Source: Salinispora mooreana
GTDB lineage: Bacteria > Actinomycetota > Actinomycetes > Mycobacteriales > Micromonosporaceae
DNA: 64,000 nt
Direction: 5' to 3'
Assembly: GCF_000379065.1 (NCBI RefSeq)
Contig: NZ_KB900614.1
Location: 1,610,850 to 1,674,849 of the forward strand
Notes under the pieces: generated by a model
The model's input: the letters and a program-made list of their open reading frames with translations, nothing else
What the model was told of the DNA's origin: nothing
The model's database searches: none
Shown here: piece after piece, positions 60,874-64,000 of the stretch
Layout of the letters: every line of letters starts with the position of its first letter
Position numbering within the stretch: the first letter of the stretch is position 1
Position numbers and translations under genes: made by a program

Positions 60874-62307
60874 TCACGACACTGGCCGGGCGGCGCCCCA
60901 GGCGGACAGGGCCCGGGCCAGGTCGGGCCCGGTGGAGCCGGCCCAGGCGACATATCCGTCGGGCCGCACCAACATCGGCGTGGTCGGCTCCACCGGCCGA
61001 AACGTCACCAGGTGGTCGTAGCCGGGGCCGGTGGGATCCGGATCCACCAGGACGAAGCCGCCACCCCGCAGCGCCGCGTACAGCCGACTTCCGTCCTGGC
61101 CCACGAGATCGGGTGCGCGCTGGCCGACCAGCGGATGCGCGCCGCGAGGGGCCGGATAGCGTACACCGATCCCGCTCAGCCGCAATCGCAGCTGGTCGCC
61201 CAGCGGTCGCACGGCGATGCCGGCGCGGAAGATCCCGTTGCGGGCTGCCCGCGCGAGCGAGGAACGGAGGATCACCGCCCGGATCAGCCCGCCACTCGTG
61301 CGCAGCACCATTCGACCGACCGGCCGGCGCTCCGTCTCGTACGTGTCGAGCAGACTGTCACCAGCCCGACCGTGCAGCACGGCAGCGAGCTTCCAGCCCA
61401 GGTTGGCCGCGTCCTGCAGACCCGTGTTCATGCCCATGCCGCCGGCTGGCGAGTGAACGTGGGCGGCGTCACCGGCGAGCAGCACCCGCCCCTGCCGGTA
61501 GGCGGTGGCCTGCCGCTCGTCGCTGTGGAACCGGGACATCCAGCGGGGACTGTGCATGCCGTAGTCAGTTCCGGCGATCCGGCGCACCAGAGTGGCGATC
61601 TCCTCGAGGGTGACCGGCGTGTTGTCGGGCGGCTCCCAGTTCGGATCCCGCGCCATAACCCGATACCAACCGTCGCCGAACGGAACGATAAGGCAGAAGC
61701 CATGCTGGTTGCCCAGGACCGTGAGCACCTCGGGCGGTGACTCGGTGAGCTGGACGTCAGCCAAGATCAGTGAACGGAGTACGGAGTGGCCCGGGAAGTC
61801 CAGGCCGAGTTGGTCCCGCACCGTGGAGTGGCGCCCGTCGGCGCCGACCACGTACCGGCCCGTTACCGTGTGAACGTCCCCATCGCGGTCAACGGTCAGC
61901 TGCACCTCATCCTGACCTGACTCGATCTTGATTACCCGGGCACCACGGATCAGATCGACCCCACCCGCGACGGCGCGCTCCAGCAACAGTCGCTCCACCT
62001 GGTACTGGGGTGTGACGAGCAGAAACGGGAAGCGGGTCGGCAGCGATGCGAGGGACACCGACACCGTGCCGAACAATCGGAGCCGGCCCAGCGCTTTGCC
62101 GGTGTCGACCAGTTGGTCGGCGAGCCCACGGGCGTCGAACTGCTCGAGGGTTCGCGCATGCACCCCGAATGCTCGGGTCAGGTTCGACTCGTCGCGGCGC
62201 TTCTCCAAAACAGCGACCCGAACCCCGGCCGCCGCGAGATCACCGGCGAGCAGCAGCCCGGTTGGTCCGGCTCCGACAATCACGACATCGTAAGTGGCTT
62301 CGTCCAT
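60874..62307 (-). CDS. FAD-dependent aromatic monooxygenase (PHBH/polyketide-hydroxylase type)
   Basis: The 477-residue flavoprotein shows the FAD motif VVIVGAGPTGLLLAGDLAAAGVRVAVLEKR, GRYVVGADGRHSTVRDQLG and LLAGDAAHVHSPAGGMGMNTGLQDAANLGWKLA, followed by a thioredoxin-like C-terminal domain. This architecture is typical of hydroxylases for aromatic polyketides, anthracycline-type substrates and antibiotics such as rifampicin. No polyketide genes are in the window, so resistance or catabolism is as likely as synthesis. The start is ATG 62307 (MDEATYDVVI); GGAGG lies 12 bases upstream, rather far. Confidence 0.88.
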   Translation of the reverse strand: MDEATYDVVIVGAGPTGLLLAGDLAAAGVRVAVLEKRRDESNLTRAFGVHARTLEQFDARGLADQLVDTGKALGRLRLFGTVSVSLASLPTRFPFLLVTPQYQVERLLLERAVAGGVDLIRGARVIKIESGQDEVQLTVDRDGDVHTVTGRYVVGADGRHSTVRDQLGLDFPGHSVLRSLILADVQLTESPPEVLTVLGNQHGFCLIVPFGDGWYRVMARDPNWEPPDNTPVTLEEIATLVRRIAGTDYGMHSPRWMSRFHSDERQATAYRQGRVLLAGDAAHVHSPAGGMGMNTGLQDAANLGWKLAAVLHGRAGDSLLDTYETERRPVGRMVLRTSGGLIRAVILRSSLARAARNGIFRAGIAVRPLGDQLRLRLSGIGVRYPAPRGAHPLVGQRAPDLVGQDGSRLYAALRGGGFVLVDPDPTGPGYDHLVTFRPVEPTTPMLVRPDGYVAWAGSTGPDLARALSAWGAARPVS

Positions 62308-62593
62308 GGGATCAGCCCACCTCCACAGTCCGTTGCGCGGATCGCCCCAGATCAAGAGCATGCGATAACTCGTTCCACTCTCACTGGCGAGCCTACGCAG
62401 ACGGACATCACTACCACCAGAGAGTGACGACTGTGGCTTCGATGACAATAAAAGTATGGCCGCGGTGCAGATCCGCTGCTAGCAACACGGTGTGCGACCG
62501 GCCGCGGATTACGCCGGCCAGGCGGGACGGTTGACACCTGCTACAGCCGCCGGTCGGCTGGTCAACCACGGCTACCGACGCTGGGCCGGACAG
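62308..62593. other. Intergenic region upstream of the monooxygenase
   Basis: The stretch between the monooxygenase start and the katG terminator holds no convincing gene. It should contain the monooxygenase promoter on the minus strand. Confidence 0.45.
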
Positions 62594-62636
62594 CGACGAG
62601 CCCGGTCGACCCTCGTCGGGTCGACCGGGCTCGTCG
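62594..62636 (-). terminator. Terminator of katG
   Basis: A perfect 18-bp stem with arms at 62594-62611 and 62619-62636 (beginning CGACGAGCCC, loop of 7 bases) lies just beyond the katG stop on the minus strand. Confidence 0.85.
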
Positions 62637-62646
62637 TGGGGTCCGA

Positions 62647-64000
62647 TCAGGCGAGGTCGAACCGGTCGAGCTCCATGACCTTGGTCCAGGCCGCGACGAA
62701 GTCCTGCACGAACTTCTCCCGCGCGTCCTCGCTGGCGTACACCTCGGCGAGGGCCCGCAGCTGCGAGTTGGAGCCGAAGATGAGGTCAACCGCGCTGGCG
62801 GTCCACTTCACCTTGTCGGTGGCCAGATCCCGAATCTCGTACCCGTGCTCAGTGGACTCCGACGCCTTCCACTGCGCACCCGAGGCGAGCAGGTTGGTGA
62901 AGAAGTCGTTGGTGAGCACACCGGGGCGGTCGGTGAGAACGCCGTGCCGGCTGCCGCCGGCGTTGGCCTCGAGCGCCCGCAGGCCGCCGACGAGGACGGT
63001 CATCTCGGGTGCGGTCAGGTTGAGCAGGTAGGCACGGTCAACGAGCAGCACCTCCGGCTGGGTCTTCTCACCGGGACGCAGGTAGTTACGGAACGCGTCG
63101 GCCCGCGGTTCGAGCACCCGGAAGGACTCGACATCGGTCTGCTCCTGGGTGGCGTCGGTACGACCCGGCCGGAACGGCACGGTCACCTCGACGCCGGCGT
63201 CCCGCGCCGCCTTCTCGACCGCGGCCGAGCCGGCCAGCACGATCAGATCCGCGAGCGAGATCTTCGCGCCACCAGCGGCGTTGAACTCCCGCTGGATCTC
63301 CTCCAGCGCCGGCAGGACGGTGGCGAGCTGCTCGGGCTGGTTGACCTCCCAGCTGCGCTGCGGCTCGAGGCGGATCCGGGCACCGTTGGCGCCACCGCGC
63401 TTGTCGGTGTGACGGAAGCTGGCCGCGGAGGCCCACGCGGTGGAGACCAGCTGGGCGGTCGTCAGCCCAGACTCAAGCACCTTCGTCTTCAGGGCGGCGA
63501 TGTCGGCAGCGCCGACGAGCTCGTGGTCAACGGCGGGTACCGGGTCCTGCCACAGCTGCGTCTGCGGCACCCACGGCCCGAGGAACCGGCTGACCGGGCC
63601 CATGTCGCGGTGCAGCAACTTGTACCAGGCCTTGGCGAAGGCCAACGCGAACTCGTCCGGGTTCTCCAGGAAGCGACGCGAGATCCGCTCGTACGTCGGG
63701 TCAACGCGCAGCGACAGGTCGGTCGTGAGCATCGTCGGCCTGTGCTTCTTGGTCGGGTCGAAAGCGTCGGGGATGATCGCCTCGGCGTCCTTGGCAACCC
63801 ACTGCTTCGCGCCACCGGGGCTGGTGGTGAGTTCCCACTCGTAGCCGAACAGGATCTCGAAGAAGCGGTTACTCCACTGCGTCGGCCGGTCGGTCCAGGT
63901 CACCTCGAGGCCGCTGGAGATCGTGTCGGCGCCCACGCCGCTGGCGTGACTGCTCATCCAACCCAGACCCTGCGCCTCCAGGGGCGCGCCCTCGGGCTCG
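62647..64000 (-). CDS. katG: Catalase-peroxidase KatG (partial, C-terminal part)
   Basis: KatG removes hydrogen peroxide and organic peroxides with a haem cofactor. The window holds about 450 C-terminal residues; the N-terminal catalytic domain lies beyond 64000. It begins with [14 protein letters not shown], just after the proximal-His region. Visible are [14 protein letters not shown] (Trp equivalent to W321 of M. tuberculosis KatG) and [12 protein letters not shown] (equivalent to D381), then [13 protein letters not shown] and the duplicated C-terminal domain ending [17 protein letters not shown] strong terminator follows the stop codon. Confidence 0.95.
   Translation of the reverse strand, partial: EPEGAPLEAQGLGWMSSHASGVGADTISSGLEVTWTDRPTQWSNRFFEILFGYEWELTTSPGGAKQWVAKDAEAIIPDAFDPTKKHRPTMLTTDLSLRVDPTYERISRRFLENPDEFALAFAKAWYKLLHRDMGPVSRFLGPWVPQTQLWQDPVPAVDHELVGAADIAALKTKVLESGLTTAQLVSTAWASAASFRHTDKRGGANGARIRLEPQRSWEVNQPEQLATVLPALEEIQREFNAAGGAKISLADLIVLAGSAAVEKAARDAGVEVTVPFRPGRTDATQEQTDVESFRVLEPRADAFRNYLRPGEKTQPEVLLVDRAYLLNLTAPEMTVLVGGLRALEANAGGSRHGVLTDRPGVLTNDFFTNLLASGAQWKASESTEHGYEIRDLATDKVKWTASAVDLIFGSNSQLRALAEVYASEDAREKFVQDFVAAWTKVMELDRFDLA

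Noticed and set aside
60786..61613. Plus-strand 275-residue frame
   Set aside because: Arg/Pro-rich shadow of the monooxygenase gene with no family features.

Overview
This is a high-GC actinobacterial chromosome segment. The gene content (Lsr2, LVIVD-repeat secreted protein, ergothioneine operon, PknB-type kinase, Scr1/DUF397 regulator pair, SARP regulator) fits a Micromonosporaceae member such as Micromonospora or Salinispora. That genus-level guess rests on protein resemblance only. I see no rRNA, tRNA, CRISPR array, insertion sequence, integrase or phage gene.

Left part (1-24 kb). A partial HhH/endonuclease III-like gene and a GT4 glycosyltransferase come first. Next are nhaA and a GDT1/UPF0016 manganese-exporter-like gene, whose leader matches the yybP-ykoY Mn2+ riboswitch. 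The ergothioneine operon egtABCD follows, divergent from a receptor Ser/Thr kinase. Then come a DUF305 protein, an LVIVD-repeat protein, a decayed MerR gene, and a two-gene operon coupling an M15-like protein with a glutamine-dependent asparagine-synthase family amidotransferase. DEAD-box helicase, lsr2, a decayed ArsR gene, nitroreductase, a substrate-binding protein, a DoxX-like protein, an FKBP and an L,D-transpeptidase lipoprotein complete this part.

Middle (24-47 kb). The branched-chain keto-acid dehydrogenase operon bkdABC lies opposite its Lrp-type regulator. It is followed by a stand-alone LigD polymerase, a phosphoesterase, and glyA preceded by a ZTP riboswitch. After DedA, Scr1/DUF397 and GGDEF genes comes a persulfide/sulfite detoxification locus: a CsoR-family sensor with CstR-like residues, a persulfide-dioxygenase-like MBL-rhodanese, a rhodanese membrane protein and TauE. 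It carries two matching operators. Lipid genes follow: an acyl-CoA ligase with a long palindromic operator, then a desaturase/ferredoxin-reductase pair opposite a PucR-type regulator. A coupled pair of secreted, membrane-anchored proteins, one with a VWA domain, closes this part.

Right part (47-64 kb) is more accessory. It has a broken MFS gene, an unknown 377-residue protein, a cold-shock protein with an extra C-terminal domain, an FGE-like protein, and an ABC-F/TetR pair. The most unusual locus is a HalD/BesD-family Fe(II)/2-oxoglutarate oxygenase followed by a carnitine/choline acyltransferase, a family rarely seen in bacteria. Decayed DinB and quinone-reductase fragments, a SARP regulator lacking the usual C-terminal region, an AraC regulator, an aromatic-type FAD monooxygenase and the start-less end of katG complete the window.

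Overall this is mostly housekeeping and stress-protection chromosome (thiol, sulfane sulfur, Mn2+, peroxide, membrane fluidity), with scattered gene decay and one candidate small-molecule locus at 53.8-56.6 kb.
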